Positions 7,473-8,326 of a stretch of DNA of 8,326 nt are shown here, piece after piece. Each line of letters opens with the position of its first letter. Position 1 is the first letter of the stretch. The position numbers and the translations under genes were made by a program. The notes under the pieces are model-generated. The model was not told the origin of the DNA. It searched no databases and worked only from the letters and a program-made list of their open reading frames with translations. The DNA comes from Thiotrichaceae bacterium (lineage in GTDB: Bacteria; Pseudomonadota; Gammaproteobacteria; Thiotrichales; Thiotrichaceae), in NCBI GenBank assembly GCA_024762625.1, contig JANTHA010000088.1, positions 1 through 8,326 of the forward strand, in the 5' to 3' direction.

Positions 7473-7478
7473 TCAATC

Positions 7479-8081
7479 GTGATTGATGAGGAGGGCTTTC
7501 GGGCCAATGTGGGTATCATCATTGCGAATTGTGAAGGAAAAGTATTTTGGGGTAAGCGCATAAGGCAGTCTTCATGGCAATTTCCTCAAGGTGGGATTGA
7601 TGAAGGCGAAGAGCCTCTGCAGGCCATGTATCGGGAACTGCAGGAGGAAACCGGTTTGCTTAAGGAGCATGTCCAGGTGATGGGCGCGACCCGCGACTGG
7701 TTACGTTATCGCTTACCCAGGAATATGATTCGGCGCAGTTCGAGTCTTGAATCAGAGCCGATCTGTATCGGACAAAAGCAACGATGGTATTTATTAAAGC
7801 TGGTTTGTGAAGACAGCAGTGTCGATTTGTGCGCCTGTGATGTACCGGAATTTGATAGCTGGCGCTGGGTCAATTACTGGTTGCCTGCAAAGGAAGTGGT
7901 TTATTTCAAACGCAGGGTGTATGAGCGCGCTTTGCAGGAACTGGCCCACTTGATCTTGCCTGAGGCAAAGCCGCTTGCGCTTGAGGGTTTTGACCGGGAA
8001 AGCGGAGAAAACCAAATGTCGAATACTGGAAAAGAGCCGGGCGCGGTAAAAGAGTCGAACACAAAACAAGCACGGAAATAA
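7479..8081 (+). CDS. rppH: RNA pyrophosphohydrolase RppH (Nudix)
   Basis: RppH removes pyrophosphate from the 5' triphosphate (or diphosphate) end of mRNA, exposing it to RNase E and starting decay. From the GTG start the protein has 200 residues and begins MIDEEGFRANVGI, matching E. coli MIDDDGYRPNVGI. The Nudix box is complete at residues 38-60 (G, five residues, E44, seven, R52-E53-L, E56-E57, G59), with E53, E56 and E57 as metal ligands. Other family blocks are SSWQFPQGG, RDWLRYRLP, CIGQKQRWYLL and FKRRVYERAL. Relative to E. coli there is a small insert around RRSSSLE and a longer polar, charged C-terminal tail (about 160-200) of unknown use. The gene is divergent from the phosphatase gene and followed at 40 bases by a DUF2156-like gene on the same strand. 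Identification is firm. Confidence 0.95.
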   Translation: MIDEEGFRANVGIIIANCEGKVFWGKRIRQSSWQFPQGGIDEGEEPLQAMYRELQEETGLLKEHVQVMGATRDWLRYRLPRNMIRRSSSLESEPICIGQKQRWYLLKLVCEDSSVDLCACDVPEFDSWRWVNYWLPAKEVVYFKRRVYERALQELAHLILPEAKPLALEGFDRESGENQMSNTGKEPGAVKESNTKQARK

Positions 8082-8121
8082 ATAGTTTAAAAAAATAAAA
8101 TATAAACGATCATCGACAAAC

Positions 8122-8326
8122 GTGAATCTGCAAAAATCTGACTGCTTCCCCTATCTTCAAAAGTATGGAAGTCACTGCATGGCTTATACAAGTCTGGAAC
8201 AGGGACTGGAATACTTTTTTGTTGAGGGTAAAGGTTATATCGCCTACATTTCTTTTAAGCATCCCTTCTGGGCGTGGAAAGAACGCAAAGTCGTTCTGGC
8301 TGATCCGGTGTGTGAAATTTCCGATT
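8122..8326 (+). CDS. DUF2156 / MprF C-terminal-like protein, N-terminal part (partial)
   Basis: An open frame from GTG runs off the right edge, with 68 residues visible. It contains HCMAYTSLEQGLEYFFVEG, then GKGYIAYI and KVVLADPVCE. This pattern recalls the start of the DUF2156 domain (a GNAT-like fold also forming the aminoacyltransferase half of MprF), where an aromatic, a 'leEYF' strand, a 'G-f-iAy' strand and 'lgDPvc' follow each other. Full MprF proteins add aminoacyl groups to phosphatidylglycerol at the membrane; stand-alone DUF2156 proteins are mostly uncharacterised, and no membrane segment is visible here. The start is uncertain: GTG 8122 lacks a clear ribosome binding site, and ATG 8179 in the same frame would cut off 19 residues of a plausible domain start. 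The assignment is from pattern memory and needs the rest of the gene. Confidence 0.55.
   Translation, partial: MNLQKSDCFPYLQKYGSHCMAYTSLEQGLEYFFVEGKGYIAYISFKHPFWAWKERKVVLADPVCEISD

Larger units (their letters stand above)
7372..7478. other. Divergent intergenic region of the HAD phosphatase gene and rppH
   Basis: About 107 A/T-rich bases lie between two divergent starts, so both genes' promoters should be here. A candidate -10 is noted on the minus side. On the plus side the best pair is TTGATG (7420-7425) with AAGAAT (7443-7448) at 17 bases, which is too poor to call. A short ATGCGCAT palindrome sits at 7430-7437 with no known meaning. Confidence 0.6.

Noticed and set aside
8086..8121. Promoter with TATAAA (8101-8106) for the DUF2156-like gene.
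   Set aside because: The box sits in a run of A and T where such matches are expected, there is no -35 partner, and the leader would be under 10 bases.
1..8326. Mobile elements, CRISPR arrays, tRNA or rRNA genes.
   Set aside because: No repeats with spacers, no transposase-like frames or terminal inverted repeats, and no cloverleaf or rRNA-like blocks were seen; nearly all bases fall in housekeeping genes.

Overview
The window is ordinary bacterial chromosome. It most likely comes from a gammaproteobacterium of moderate G+C; a betaproteobacterium is less likely. Three things point there. The thiC-thiO-thiS-thiG-thiDE gene order is common in proteobacteria. The ThiE half and the phosphoenolpyruvate carboxylase resemble the E. 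coli-type families. A HAD-IB phosphatase lies divergent from rppH, as I recall for Pseudomonas. Species cannot be fixed from sequence alone. I see no mobile element, CRISPR array, tRNA, rRNA or riboswitch.

Positions 1-3742, + strand: the 3' part of a thiamin biosynthesis operon. It holds the last 36 codons of thiC, then thiO (glycine oxidase), thiS (sulfur carrier), thiG (thiazole synthase) and a thiD-thiE fusion. Together they supply the hydroxymethylpyrimidine (ThiC, then the ThiD domain) and the thiazole (ThiO dehydroglycine, ThiS thiocarboxylate, ThiG), and join them into thiamin phosphate (ThiE domain). Gaps are short, thiO and thiS overlap by 41 bases, and translational coupling is likely. 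Any promoter or TPP riboswitch would lie upstream of thiC, outside the window.

Positions 3743-7371: ppc and a SerB-like HAD-IB phosphatase, both on the minus strand and convergent with the thi operon. The phosphatase is upstream, with only 55 bases between it and ppc. A good sigma70-type promoter for ppc (4/6 and 5/6 matches, 17-base spacer) overlaps the phosphatase stop codon. A weak hairpin separates thiDE and ppc.

Positions 7372-8326, + strand: a divergent promoter region, then rppH (RNA pyrophosphohydrolase; its real start is a GTG with a clear ribosome binding site), then the 5' end of a DUF2156/MprF-C-terminal-like gene that runs off the window. In Pseudomonas this position after rppH is held by ptsP, so the neighbourhood has changed here.

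No new biological system is evident. The points most worth a second look are the divergent ThiD half of the fusion, the thiO/thiS overlap, the basic segment in PEP carboxylase, the ppc promoter, and the unusual neighbour of rppH.
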